From Engraulis encrasicolus (taxonomy: Eukaryota > Chordata > Actinopteri > Clupeiformes > Engraulidae): 64,000 bases of DNA. The stretch covers positions 14,523,044 through 14,587,043 of the forward strand of contig NC_085869.1 in the NCBI RefSeq assembly GCF_034702125.1. The letters are read 5' to 3'. Position 1 is the stretch's first letter, and each line of letters begins with the position of its first letter. Shown here piece after piece: positions 20,577 to 31,671 of this stretch. A program made the translations under genes and the position numbers. The notes beneath the pieces were generated by a model. It searched no databases, was not told the DNA's origin, and saw nothing but the letters and a program-made list of their open reading frames with translations.

Positions 20577-22664
20577 ATGGAGTTGGTAAGTTCATGTTTC
20601 TGCACGACCAGCGTTTAGGCTGTTTATTTATGTAAATTTTTACTTATTTTCCATTTTTTAATCATTCTGTTTCCCCCATTTCTAGAGCAAACAGTTCCTC
20701 AGAACCAACAAACCAAGGCTCGTGGAATATTTGCGAGTAAACAGTAATCTGACATTACAAGGTGTCCATGCCAAAGGAATTCTAACTGACCGCGAGTATG
20801 GAGCTCTACGGGATATTGCCGACCATGATAAACTTAATCAGTCTATTATTGACAACGTGTACGACAAGGGTGATAAAACGTGCGCCAAATTTCTTCACAT
20901 GCTAAAGGATGATGCGGAAATACAGGAGACCGTTCCTCAACTCGGCAAATTATTGAGTTCTTGGCGAGAAACACCAGGTCATTTTTTATTAGTCTACTCT
21001 GTGCAACGATAAGTCGGCCTAGCTGTTTTTTTTTTGTTTTTGTTTTTTTTCATTGTAGCAAGTTATTTTGTACCCTGGGATAGGCTAGGTTGTTGATGAC
21101 ACGCAAACGTATACTGTCTGGTTATGTTATGAAAACTGTAGGCCTAATAGCCACTGTGGTTGTGTTCTTTGTTGTAGGCCTACGCTACTTGTATGGATAC
21201 ATTGTCCCTGGGCCTTGAATTTTACTTTTTGTCTATAGGCTGAGAATTGTAGTATCATCAGAGGCGAGGAGACAAGAATGCCTAGCCTATCCTTGTTATG
21301 TCCATATAACTCTGAAATAACAACAGGAAATGAAAGAGGAATTGGTAGAGGAATAGGTTCCATATGGCTGGGTTCATTCTAAAAGCTTTTAGGCCTACTG
21401 ACTAATGGGCTGTTCCTCAAAAGTGCAAGTGTATGTGAGCATTGACAACATCAAAATCTTGACTAAAAATGTGTTTTAAGTCATGTATTGTATTTCTTGC
21501 ATTTATTGTCAATTTATTGTTTGTAGGTGAAAATGTGTCACATGCTTCAGGGGGTGGACGTGGCAATGTCACCGGAGGAATATCAGGTAAAAATAGATGT
21601 CCATGCACTGTCCCTTGTATTAAAGAAACATGTGGTAGAATGAAAACAAATGTTCTGTCACGTATGAATCGTGTCAAAATGTAAATACTGATTTTGTACA
21701 CTGACTTACCAAAATTAACTTTAACTTATACGTTTGACACCTCTGGAAGGATATAGTTTTATGCACGGCAGGGTTTTTATTCATGTGGAACCACCACCAT
21801 GGTCTGCTGTTATATTGACCAAAGTGATTATCATCTTAGGTGCATGTGCCTCAGATGATGCCAGCGCCAAGATACCAGGTAAAGTCTGTTTCAACACATG
21901 ACTTGTCATTGCACAATTTGTTAAACAGCACAGTATGTCTATGAACCATGTAGGCCTACTATGTACAGTTGCAGTGCTCAAGTCAGCACATTGTCAATAC
22001 ATTTGTCAATCAAAAGGTATACAGTATTTCAACACGTTATAATAAGCAAAATTAATATGCATCAAGGTGGATAAACCAGACTTTTGAATCCCACAATTAT
22101 CCCTCCTCTAATTCACAGAATAGTTTTCATTGCTGGTTTAGACTGACTTACAGTATCCAAGCCACAGCAATAATCATCTCCCACCTGTGCTAGTGATGTA
22201 CTTGAAAGTGTTTGGAAGGTTGTGTACCAAAGGTTACCCACCTGTCTTGATGCTCTGCATGAAAAAGACAATATGCATTTTGATGTAAAACATGGACTGT
22301 TGCACATCTGAGAACATCTGCCTTTTCAGTCATGTGAGCACAGAATTCCCTTAAAGGAATGTTTTGTTTGTTTTCTTTCCATCAAGACAAACTTGATTTC
22401 TTCCAGAAGAGCTTGTGTCGTCTTAACAATGGTGTGACAGAGATCAACAGCATTCTGGATTATCTGGGGGAGCGGAAATTTAGCAAGGAGAGTACTGCTC
22501 TAGTCAACGCACAACCGACACAACAAGCCCAGATGAGGAAGATTATAAATTTAATTACAACCAAGAAGCTCGCCGGGCATCTCTTTGATGCACTGGTGAA
22601 ATATCAGGAGGATTTAATGGAGGAACTGGTTGAGGAATACCTGAATAAGAATAATGACAATTAA
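20577..22664 (+). CDS. Predicted tandem-CARD (death-fold) protein, five exons
   Basis: Exons: 20577-20585 (MEL), 20686-20977, 21527-21586, 21840-21878 and 22387-22664. All introns are GT-AG, phases 0, 1, 1 and 1 agree, and the product is 225 residues. Residues about 4-96 form a CARD-like fold: an amphipathic start KQFLRTNKPRLVEYL, then GILTDREYGALRD and KGDKTCAKFLHMLKD, the usual GxLTxxEYxxI...KGxxxxxxFLxxL spacing. Two tiny exons encode a Gly/Ser linker (101-133). Residues about 134-220 form a second death-fold domain with INSILDYLGERKFSKES, QPTQQAQMRKIINLI and FDALVKY. No kinase, protease, NACHT or membrane segment is present. Such stand-alone CARD proteins act as adaptors or decoys in inflammasome, caspase or RLR-MAVS signalling; the exact partner is not readable here. 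I do not recognise a named ortholog. The upstream ISRE/GAS sites suggest immune induction. Confidence 0.8.
20686..20977 (+). CDS. Tandem-CARD gene exon 2: first CARD
   Basis: The acceptor is cccatttctag and the donor is gtcatt (a weaker donor). This single exon holds the whole first CARD, as is common for CARD exons. An in-frame stop follows 33 nt into the intron, so intron retention would give a one-CARD protein of about 110 residues. Confidence 0.8.
22387..22664 (+). CDS. Tandem-CARD gene exon 5: second death-fold domain
   Basis: The acceptor is ttccatcaag and the stop TAA is at 22662-22664. This exon encodes DKLDFFQKSLCRLNN through EEYLNKNNDN. The helix pattern and the PTxxxxMRKxxxLI motif are CARD-like, but a related death-fold class cannot be excluded from sequence alone. 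Confidence 0.78.
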
Positions 22665-22678
22665 TGAAATGTTTAATT

Positions 22679-22705
22679 AAGTGAATGTAAGCAAAACATT
22701 CACTT
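22679..22705 (+). terminator. Small hairpin in the 3' UTR of the tandem-CARD gene
   Basis: A perfect 9-bp stem, aagtgaatg with cattcactt, and a 9-nt loop lie 14 nt after the stop codon. No AATAAA is seen in the next 400 bp. Its role is unknown. Confidence 0.5.
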
Positions 22706-24119
22706 GGGATATGTTTTAAGGGCCTACTTTGTAATAACTTTGGTGCTAATAATGGCAATTCCTTGTCCTTTTTAACGATTGTTTTCAAGTGGGCTATTTC
22801 TTTGACTTCAAGTAAAACATTTGTATGTACATGAATACCATTTTTATGGACAATTCTGAACTTAATTACTTTCGTGATGTTGAACTGTGAATGTGGATGC
22901 CATAATTCCACTTCTCATGTCTGGTAAATGAGTTGAGGTGAATCTTTCATATATAGGACCTTTGCTGAAATCAAGTCAATCTTTATGAAACCTGTCACTG
23001 AATGTGTAATCAAACAAGCCACAGGGGCTAACCTTGACCAAATGAATCGTTTACTCTGTTATAAGTTCATTACATTGTTAGGGGCCAAGCAGCGAAGCTG
23101 GCGAAGGCCCCTATAGAGTAAGTAGGTTTTCTTCATTATTATTCTCTAGTCACCATTCCTCTCCCTCTGCAAGTCTATGGCAGCCCATAGAACCGTACAT
23201 AGGAAAATGCTGTAAATCGGCACACACATTCGGGCCCGTCTCAGCATTACCCACAGCAATTTAAAGGTCCCCAGCCCCAACGCTGTAGCGCCACCAACAG
23301 GTCAAAGTTGCAGGTACATTTCTGCTTGTAACTTTTGAACTGCTGGGCCGATTTTCATAAACTTGGTATCCCTGGAATCCTTGGGCCAAGACGAATCCAA
23401 CGCACCCTATGAAGTCATTTTCCGCCGGGATAGTTTTCCCGCCATTTTGGATTTTGTAAAATTCAATAAAAATGCTATTTTTTCGACAATGTTTGACCAA
23501 TTCACCCGAAATTCGGTATATAGTATCTCTGTACTGAGCTACACATGGGGTCTTCAGGAATATTGGATATCTTTTATCGTTTAGCCGTGAGAGCCAATCA
23601 AAATTGTCGTAAACGTGGCGAAACAGGAAGTGAGGTCATATCTCAGCAACCGTTTGTCGAATTGGGCAGGGATTTTGTACACACATAGTAGTCCATCCCA
23701 TGACCTACCACAAAAAAAATCAGATCCCCAGCTCAAACTCTGTAGCGCCACCAGCAGGTCAAAATTTTAGCTACATTTTTGCCTGTAGCTTTTGAACCGT
23801 TCTCCCAAAATATTGGTACACAGGTCATCTTCACACTATGCTGCACCCAGGTATGGATTTTCGTAACGATTGAAAAAACTATCAGCTCTCAGCAGCCATT
23901 CAAAATTGTGGAAAGAATGGAGGGATTTTTCTCATCTCTCTGTCCCCTTTGCCAACGGCACCTGCGCACGTTCACTGACACCATTCTCGGCAGGGGGTCT
24001 CTGGACACACAAGAGACGAGAGCTTAGGTGTGTGCGTAGTCTGCTATTGCTCTAGTGTCAACCAAAGCCCCACTGCCCCAGCCCCTGCACATACCCCCCC
24101 ACCTCCACCCCACACACAC

Positions 24120-24217
24120 AGACAGAGGGAGAGGGAGAGGGAGAGGGAGAGGGAGGGGGAGAGGGAAGGAGGGAGGGAGAGAGAGAGAGACCATTGTTGT
24201 TCTCTCGGTTCCTCTGT

Positions 24218-24310
<93 letters not shown>
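24120..24310 (+). repeat. (GA)n then (CA)n microsatellites
   Basis: A GAGGGA-rich tract at 24120-24191 and a pure CA run at 24220-24310. Confidence 0.97.
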
Positions 24311-24313
<3 letters not shown>

Positions 24314-24611
24314 GCTTCTATATACACCAATTCCTCAGACCAGTCTCTCAAAAGGCTGGCCAATATTACATTGCAGCCTATAGGATTCTTATGTTTAGTA
24401 TTTCAAGGACATATCTATTTTCAGTAGGCTCCCGATTCTTTTCCATAATATTGTATGTCATATAAACAATTTTACTAAATAGAATGATCACAGAGGATTA
24501 TAATTGCTGTCCAAAAAGCAAGCCTCTCAAGTATAGAAATGACTTGCTGATATTTTATAGACTAATTTGAGAGGGAATGGAAATGTGTTACTCAATATAA
24601 ATCAAGGGCAG

Positions 24612-24735
24612 CACAGGCCCTGCCATGGCCAACCGGTAGGGCACTCGTCTATCATGCGGCTGACCCGGGTTTGATTCCCAGCCCAGGTCCTTTGCCTACC
24701 CTCCCCGTCTCTCTCCCCATTTTCCCCTCTAAGGA
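24612..24735 (+). mobile_element. tRNA-derived SINE copy
   Basis: A tRNA-like head has an A-box-like tggccaaccgg and a B-box-like gggtttgattcccagcc, followed by a pyrimidine-rich body (ctccccgtctctctcccc). It is the same family as the copies at 37482, 42520, 44226, 44540, 48651 and 58455. Confidence 0.7.
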
Positions 24736-25228
24736 ATGCACCCCAACATTGGCGAGATTTGGGCCAAAGGGGGCGCTGCAGTTCCTTCTGTTGCCATGGC
24801 AACTTTGGCAAGTTTACTGCTTGGCCCCGCATTGCTGCTTGCAGCTATATTTTTATATTCTAATTATGTATTTTGTATCTGTGTATGCATGCACTGTACC
24901 TCAATTCTTCTGTAAGACTTTTCCAAGAGATAAATGTTTTCTTTCTATTTCCATAAGCACTTAAGCTGTTGTTTACCACTATTTCCAGAGACTTTGTGAC
25001 AACAAGAATTGTTCTCATTTTGTGTAAGTTTTAAAAATCTTGTTACTATTTGTTTTTTTATTCATAATTGCCTTGTGTGAAAATGCCATGGCATTACCTG
25101 GTCCTGGGTGCAATACATTGGTTTTGGTGGACTTTATTAATGAGTGATTGCATTCCTCAATAAACGGAATGTTCTTGTAATTTTTAAAATTAGACCTGGG
25201 TCATTCCCCAACTGTACCCCGTTTCCTT

Positions 25229-25231
<3 letters not shown>

Positions 25232-25292
<61 letters not shown>
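25232..25292 (+). repeat. (TC)n microsatellite
   Basis: A pure CT run, about 30 units. Confidence 0.97.
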
Positions 25293-25297
<5 letters not shown>

Positions 25298-25577
25298 TTT
25301 CTCAATCTTCACTTGATTTATCAAATAATGACATTAAAGGGTTTATGAAACGAAAACAAAGTAAAGGAATTTGACCATTTCCAGGACAGATTCTGAAAGT
25401 TCTAAGCCTTGTGAATAAAATGGGATATTGTCTGGGTGATATTTTGTCCTAAAAGTCATGTTAAAACGTTCCCAAAAAGTGTTATGTTTACTTTTTTTCG
25501 AGACATGCAAATTTTATGCAAATGATATGCGTGACATAGAAGGGGAAAGTTCACCTCATTCCACCTTGTTCAGATCA

Positions 25578-25955
25578 ATGGCGGCTAGAACCAAAACAAA
25601 GCGCAGTGTCAAGCAGTGTGTTGCTGGAGGGCCGAACGGTGCCAGCTGCAAAAATGGCTACTTGACAGAAGGAATATCTTTGCACAAGTTCCCTTCTGTG
25701 AAGAATGATGGAACTGTGTCCGACAAGGAGAAGGCTAAAACAAGGGCTCTGTGGATCCAATTCGTACGCAGCCACCGGCGTGGTTTTGAAGCAAGCTCGT
25801 GGTCACTGTTGTGCTCGGCACATTTCCACCCCTCGTGCTTCACCACAAATGTGGAGATCGCGGGCATGGTTGGACTGAAGAGAATGCTATTGCCTCAAGC
25901 AGTTCCAACAATTGACATCGCCGGCGTGCAGACTGAAACTGCCCCTGTAGCCTAA
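25578..25955 (+). CDS. THAP-domain zinc-finger protein, short ORF (possibly frameshifted)
   Basis: The 125-residue ORF has its ATG in the context atcaATGG; an upstream in-frame ATG at 25458 gives a non-homologous extension and is not preferred. The THAP C2CH zinc finger is complete: Cys14, Cys24, Cys79 and His82 (LCSAHF), the invariant Trp59, Pro39 in HKFP and the closing AVPT motif (Pro110). The first Cys pair is unusually wide (nine residues between), as in a subgroup of fish THAP proteins with CVAGGPNG (family recollection). THAP domains bind DNA and derive from P-element-type transposases. The ORF stops at 25953-25955, only 20 bp before a strong donor (cag, then gtgagt at 25976). In another frame the last 24 nt before that donor read LTARARRQ, so the stop may result from a 1-nt deletion in a multi-exon gene. 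Downstream exons were not identified. Confidence 0.75.
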   Translation: MAARTKTKRSVKQCVAGGPNGASCKNGYLTEGISLHKFPSVKNDGTVSDKEKAKTRALWIQFVRSHRRGFEASSWSLLCSAHFHPSCFTTNVEIAGMVGLKRMLLPQAVPTIDIAGVQTETAPVA

Positions 25956-27088
25956 CTGCTCGGGCACGAAGACAGGTGAGTGCACTGCTTTGCTTTAGGC
26001 TACTCGTTTTACCTTGTCCATCTGCTTTATGTTGTTTTCAGGAAAGGGTAATGCACATTACATGCCAAAGCGATGCGAATGCTCTCGGGATATGCACTTT
26101 TTGTTGATTGCCATTCAACTGGTCAATAAATTGGTTTTGGGAGGATATCCGCGCTTCAGCCTCGGTGGTGCTCTCGGTCGAGGACAGCCAACTCACAGAC
26201 TGGGCTACTGCTTAGCGAATAAACGGAGATGCATATAGCGTAGGCCTACTTTGAAGCGTTTGATTCTTTGTTTTTAGTATTGTGGTGCACGTGTGGCTGA
26301 CGTTTGGACACACCTCGTCCTCAGAGTCAGGCTGAGGGACACGCGACGCCTGTGACTTTGAGCACAAAAAATAATAATAATGATAAACGCTAAAAATATG
26401 TTGAGGACTCAGGCTATCTAGGGTGTTTTTCCAACAGCCTAATACCTCCGTTTTTTCTCTAGTTGATGATATTTTTGCATGTACATGCATTTCAATCACA
26501 CTATATCGCGCAATTGAATCAAAATGCACCCCATTTGTCAACAAATACACACGCCACGTCATCTTTTGGTCATGGCAAAGCGCCCTTAGCAGCCATCCGT
26601 AACCATAAACAAAACGAAATGTCAGGCTATGTCAACAATCGTCACTTCGCCTGTCAGACATGTCACTTTCTGCAGATGTATCAGTGCCTCTGAAATAGAT
26701 TTGTGCTGCTGTTTTTTTTTTCTCATGAGGTTGGATGTGTGGTTTTTCGACACGCTGATGTTTGTATCATAATTTTGGTTCCTTTATAAGATGTGGGTCC
26801 ATCAAATGTGTGTTGTTTTCTCAGATCGCCATACTAGCAAACCAGGGACTTTCCTCTATGATGTCACAGCCCAGCTCATTAGTCAAACCAAATTTCACAG
26901 AATTCACACTTTGAGTTGCCATTTTCACAAGTTCCTCCAGGATGATTGGGTTCAAAGTCTCATCAATGCTATCAGAAAAAACAAGGCTTTAATGGGAATG
27001 ACCGTTTGCTTTAGTTTCATAACCTCTTTAAAAAACACAACATAAATCACAATTCTGTTCCTCGTTGTGATGGTACTTTAGTAAATAT
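25956..27088. other. Non-coding stretch after the THAP exon
   Basis: Two AATAAA signals occur at 26125-26130 and 26218-26223 and could end a THAP transcript. A candidate acceptor (gttgttttctcag, about 26825) and short ORFs exist, but none extends the THAP protein convincingly. Confidence 0.4.
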
Positions 27089-27090
27089 TA

Positions 27091-27800
27091 CAGTATATCA
27101 CGAAAGTGAATACACCCCTCACAGTTTTGCAGATTTTTGAGTATATCTTTTCATAGGAAAGCATTACAGAAATGTAACTTTGAAACAATGATTAGTGACC
27201 TTTTAACAACATATTTAACCGCTTAAATTTCTTGTTCACTCAGAAAAAAAACAAAATACAGCCATTAATGTTTGAACATGTACTCACAAAAGTGAGTACA
27301 CCCCAGATTAAAATCCAGTAGAGAAGGGGCTATGTTGGCTCGAATCGTCTCGAAATGAAATGAAATGAAATGAAAAGGGATGACAAGGGAGGTCATCAGT
27401 GTGCGTTTCAACCTTTCTTTGCATTGAACTTTTACATTTTGAGTCTGCATCTGGCTTAAATAGATTGGTGTGAGATTTGAATGCAATCCTATGGAGAATA
27501 TCATGATCTGCTTCAGTAGTCACAGTGCATGTTGACATGCATGTTTCTTTTAGGTGTATTTCAGATTGCCAATGTTGACAGCATTCATGCATCCCCAAAC
27601 CATGTCAGTCCCACTACCATGCTTGGCTTATGAGAGGATACACCTTTTTTGTAAAACTCACTTGTTTACCACCACACATGCTTGACACCATCTAAAGCAA
27701 ATTTGTTTATCTTGGTCTCTTCAGATCACACGACATGGTTCCAGTGATCCATATCCTTGGTCTGTTCATCTCTCTTGAGACCAAGATAAACAAATTTGCT
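27091..27800 (-). pseudogene. Tc1/mariner-type transposon relic
   Basis: It begins after a TA with cagtatatcacgaaagtga and contains a second copy of a gtgaatacacccc-like end word (about 27290-27304), both typical of fish Tc1 ends. On the minus strand, the stretch complementary to about 27560-27780 reads as decayed transposase with recognisable DHWNHVV, SEETKIN and KHVWW pieces, stop codons and an internal deletion. A 24-bp piece of it (27696-27719) is also present inverted at 27777-27800. Confidence 0.75.
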
Positions 27801-28012
27801 GCCTGCCTGCCTGCCTGTCTGTCTGTCTGTCTGTCTGTAAGTCTGTCTGTCTGTAAGTCTGTATGTCTGTTTGTCTGTCTGCCTGTCTGCATGCCTGTCT
27901 GTCTGCCTGCCTGCCTGCCTGCCTTTCTGCCTGCCTGCCTGTCTTTCTGTCTGTCTGTCTGTCTGCCTGTCTGTCTGTCTGTCTGTCTGCCTGTCTGTCT
28001 GTCCTCCTCACC
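27801..28012 (+). repeat. (CTGY)n array
   Basis: CTGC and CTGT tetranucleotides mixed with a few TAAG, TATG and TTTC variants. Its right flank shares a 37-bp block with the flank of the second (CTGY)n array at 32086-32368. Confidence 0.95.
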
Positions 28013-28335
28013 CCCTCTCTCCCGTCTTCCTTCATCTGGTCACATGTCCACGCTGTGCTCTGTCCACCTCATCCTTGTGGCTCTTATTAGGTTGTCACTC
28101 TTGCTCCCTACAACCATGTCCAGACCATAGTCATCAGCACTGTACTCAGTGTGTGTGGGTTTGAGTCAAGAGTAGGAACCCAAAATTGCATAGTGAACAC
28201 AGGACAGACAGGGGAATTATGTATAAGAAAGTAAGAATTATGTATAAGCCCATATATTATATCATATATATATTATTATATATTAACCATATGTATAATT
28301 AGGTAAAGTAGGCAGAGTAAATAAAGGAAGTGATA

Positions 28336-28413
28336 TTAAAAAATAAACTGTTGAGTTCTTGCTTTATTCATTTGACAAATGAATAAAGCAAGCACTCAAC
28401 AGTTTCTTTTTAA
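28336..28413. repeat. Near-perfect palindrome (arms about 37 bp, 3-nt centre)
   Basis: The left arm 28336-28373 and right arm 28377-28413 pair almost completely (core ctgttgagt and actcaacag). A cruciform-forming structure. Confidence 0.85.
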
Positions 28414-28434
28414 ATGAGCAAACACTTGACAAAT

Positions 28435-28587
28435 TGAACTGGGTGCTTAAGACTATCAATGAAAACAAAAGACTTTGAAGAACAAAATTAGTTCTTCAAA
28501 GTCTTTTTTCATTGATTGTCTTAAGCACCTTAAGCTTGTCCTTCAAAGTCTTTTGTTTTCATGGATAGTCTTAAGCACCCAGTTCAA
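28435..28587. repeat. Compound inverted repeat with one left and two right arms
   Basis: The left arm 28435-28483 (ctgggtgcttaagacta core) is complementary to 28539-28587 over its full length. It is also complementary to the shorter 28491-28528. Confidence 0.85.
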
Positions 28588-29089
28588 TGACTGTTTTTCA
28601 AGTTTTTGCTTATTTTGTTAGATCTTTATTACATCAAATTATCCAAGAGCAATACAACTCAATGCTGTGCATCACAGCTTTATATTTCAATTTTCTGGGT
28701 CAGTGGTAAGCAGGCACTTGAATGCAGTACATGCGTGCACCACTAGATGGTAGCAGCATGTCATTCATCCATCTAACTACACTTCTCATGATTCTGGGTT
28801 TGTATTGTGCAGTATGTTCATCATTATTTTACGATTCAACACATGAGGCATGATATGCATATTGATTAAGTAGACCATCCATTGGAACTAATGGATGGCA
28901 ATTACTTACCCCAATGAGTGTGTTTGTAAGACCATTTGCTACACTTTGACACCACGTTAGACAGAGCAGACCCTGGATGGTCATTACCCATGGTTCATCC
29001 ATTTTGTTGACACCTTTGTTCATTCTTAGCTTATTTTTCATGAAATGACAATAGGTCAGAATGACAAAGACAAAGGCAGGCAGAATCAA

Positions 29090-29091
<2 letters not shown>

Positions 29092-29178
<87 letters not shown>
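29092..29178 (+). repeat. (GA)n microsatellite
   Basis: A pure GA run, about 43 units. Confidence 0.98.
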
Positions 29179-29185
<7 letters not shown>

Positions 29186-29384
29186 TCGTAAAATTCATTC
29201 AAAAGGTTCCATTAGACCAGTAAAATGTCACCGCGCTCATGGCATGCCAGGATTGATTTTTATTTGTCGTTCCAATACACCTCGGCGGCCAGACTTGTGA
29301 ACTAATTGCATGCAGCGATTGTAAATCATGCATTAAGCCAAACCATTGATCCGACCCCAGGATAAAGCCCAGAGACCGCACCGC

Positions 29385-29868
29385 AGCCAATGAAGCCGGC
29401 GGCGACAGGTGGGGATAAAGGGGTCAGTTGTCCCAGGCCCAGGAAGAGGGGTGGCAGGCAGAATTGGGTACCCATTAGGGCTGGGTGGTATACCGTTAAA
29501 AAAAAAACGTGATAACGGTTTTCACCTACACAAGGTTCACTTTTTGATGAGGGAAGGGTTTTATTTTTCTTTAATTCCAAAAAAGTGATTAAAATAGAAA
29601 TGGAAATTAATTTAAATTCAGGATTCTATCTCATTTAGATTTTATTTCAGTCTTTTCTTCAGAAAAATTGAGATGTGGGGGAAAAGCGCAGCTTATCAAA
29701 AAACAAATGTGCAGAGAAACGTGATAGTAATTTTCAAGAAAACCGTGATACACATTTTTTCCAGAACCGACCAGCCCTAGTACCCATTACATTGTGTTGA
29801 GTGGGAAGAGGGGGACCTTTCAGGGTGATTTTGTCCCAGGCCCAGCCAAAGCTGTCAGCGGCTCTGTC
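29385..29868 (-). mobile_element. Family B MITE split by a younger MITE
   Basis: The two halves (to 29475 and from 29788) together match the family B elements on the minus strand: left end gccggcggcgacag, right end ctgtcagcggctctg. The insertion at 29476-29779 sits within its wgggtacccattacattg-like core. Confidence 0.75.
29476..29779. mobile_element. hAT-type MITE (family G, TAGGGCTGG ends), nested
   Basis: The ends are tagggctgg and ccagcccta, with a perfect 8-bp duplication gtacccat at 29468-29475 and 29780-29787. The element is 304 bp. It lies inside a family B copy. Confidence 0.92.
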
Positions 29869-30173
29869 TGCGGCCGTTCCGTAATAAGACCCCAGTCCCT
29901 CAGTGATGGGGTTTCAGTGCAGCCTCAGCTTCATGCATATGGGTATAACAGCTAGTAGTATTGTGGCCCACCGCCAGTGAAACAGATATCACGGGCCGGC
30001 GTTCATATTACTTGATCCATCAAACCGCACAATGCACCATCCATCATCAGTGACTGTGAGTGTGGCAGCCATCAGCTCTAGTGGTTTTCACAAGGCACCA
30101 GCTATGTGTCTAGGCATTTTAGATCAGTTCATATTAAGATTAAGTTAATTGACCATCGTTTGTTGAATGAATG

Positions 30174-30609
30174 AATGAATGTCTTTATTGTCATTGTACA
30201 GGTACAACGAAATTGGTAAAGTGCAGATGCTCCCGGTGCTTAAAAATCAACAAAAAAAACTATATATAAAGAATTAAGATTTTTAAAAAGTTAGCTGTGC
30301 AAAATTAAGTGTGCAGATTGCGTTTGGATAAAAACTGCATTTTAGCGTGCTAGTTTTTGTACCCAGAGCCCTGTAACGCCTGCCTGATGGCAGCAGCTCA
30401 AACAGTTTATGTCCAGGATGGTAGGGGTCTTTGATGATTTGCCTGGCTTTCTTCAAACAGCAACAGGAGAACCACTCCTCTAAACAGGGCAGGGGGTAGC
30501 TGATGATCTCCTGGGCTGTGCTGACCACCCTCTGGAGAGCTCTCCAGCTGGAATACCACACACATAGACAGTATGTTAGGATGCTACAGTTCCTTAGTAG
30601 AGACTGCAA
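30174..30609 (-). pseudogene. L2-like LINE: ORF2 C-terminus, 3' UTR and tail
   Basis: The minus strand encodes the characteristic last ORF2 residues (SWRALQRVV, DPYHPGH, LLPSGRRYRAL). It continues into a 3' end that reads acctgtacaatgacaataaa and a tail of ATTC repeats (complement of 30164-30180). It is 5'-truncated as usual; the ORF is open only over about 108 codons. Confidence 0.8.
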
Positions 30610-30803
30610 GTAAAAAGTAGTATTTTATGTGAAGAGAAAAGGTGCTGCGTTCCAGATTTAGCTACTGTGTAGTGTTTGGTTACGGAAGTCACAATGGGAT
30701 GCAATGGACACCCCCCCCCCCCCACACACACACACACACTTTGTTTTTTCTGCCTGCTCTCCCTCTTCATCTCATTCTCACTTATATTCATTCTTTCTAC
30801 TTA

Positions 30804-30807
<4 letters not shown>

Positions 30808-30884
<77 letters not shown>

Positions 30885-30885
30885 G

Positions 30886-30958
<73 letters not shown>

Positions 30959-30963
30959 TCCCT
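30808..30963 (+). repeat. (CT)n microsatellite
   Basis: About 150 bp of CT with a few interruptions, between a C run plus CA tract (30711-30740) and a CACACA tract. Confidence 0.97.
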
Positions 30964-31671
30964 CCCTCCACACACACACATACGCATTCAAACGGAGACA
31001 GAGATGGGCAGAGAGGGATTGTCTGGTGGTGTAGTGTAGTGCTGAACAGATGTCAATAGACTCCTGCTGTACTGGAGTTTAAAGGTCGTTGAGCCATAAT
31101 ACCAAATAGCTCTGTAAGCCGTATTCTAAACAGCCTGTTCGGAAGTGGAAACTGTATGTGAGTGTTTGAAGAAGCATCAAATTCTTCAGTTTCTCTGGCA
31201 ACTGGTGATGAGCAGCCATTAATGACTGTCTATCTTGCTGTATTTTTGTGACTCAGCTTTGAAGTGCTTCTACAGTAGTTATAAACATAATGTTACAAAA
31301 ATAAAATGTTATAAAATGACTATTTTGCAGTGTTGCAATAGAACTGAGCAATGTGACGACCTTTTATTTGCTGCTTCTTTCACTTGACTAAAAGGCTAAT
31401 TGTCAAACACACTGCCATCTGTGTTGCTTCATGGTGACATTGATTTAATTTCCTGGAATTATGGGGAAATTAAGTTGCATACAAATGGATTAAGGGCAGT
31501 GTCTCTATCCTGAAAGCTTACATCTGTTAAAAGATGGATGACGTTCAGTGTGAATACTGCATACTGTATACAAAGCTAGAACGCGAGCTGTGATATATTA
31601 CCACATATTGTGCTAAAGTTACATTATTACTCAGTTACATATTGTGATTAAGTCATTTACTACTATTTTTG

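Larger units (their letters stand above)
23080..24862 (+). mobile_element. Teleost interspersed repeat with GGGGCCAAGCAG ends
   Basis: The sequence starts ggggccaagcagcgaagc. It ends around tactgcttggccccgcattg, so ggggccaagcag is present as inverted ends. The interior has the phrase tgtagcgccaccaacaggtc twice (near 23285 and 23740), suggesting internal duplication. A (GA)n and (CA)n tract (24120-24310) and a SINE (24612 onward) sit in the right half. I see no intact transposase. Boundaries are approximate. Confidence 0.6.
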
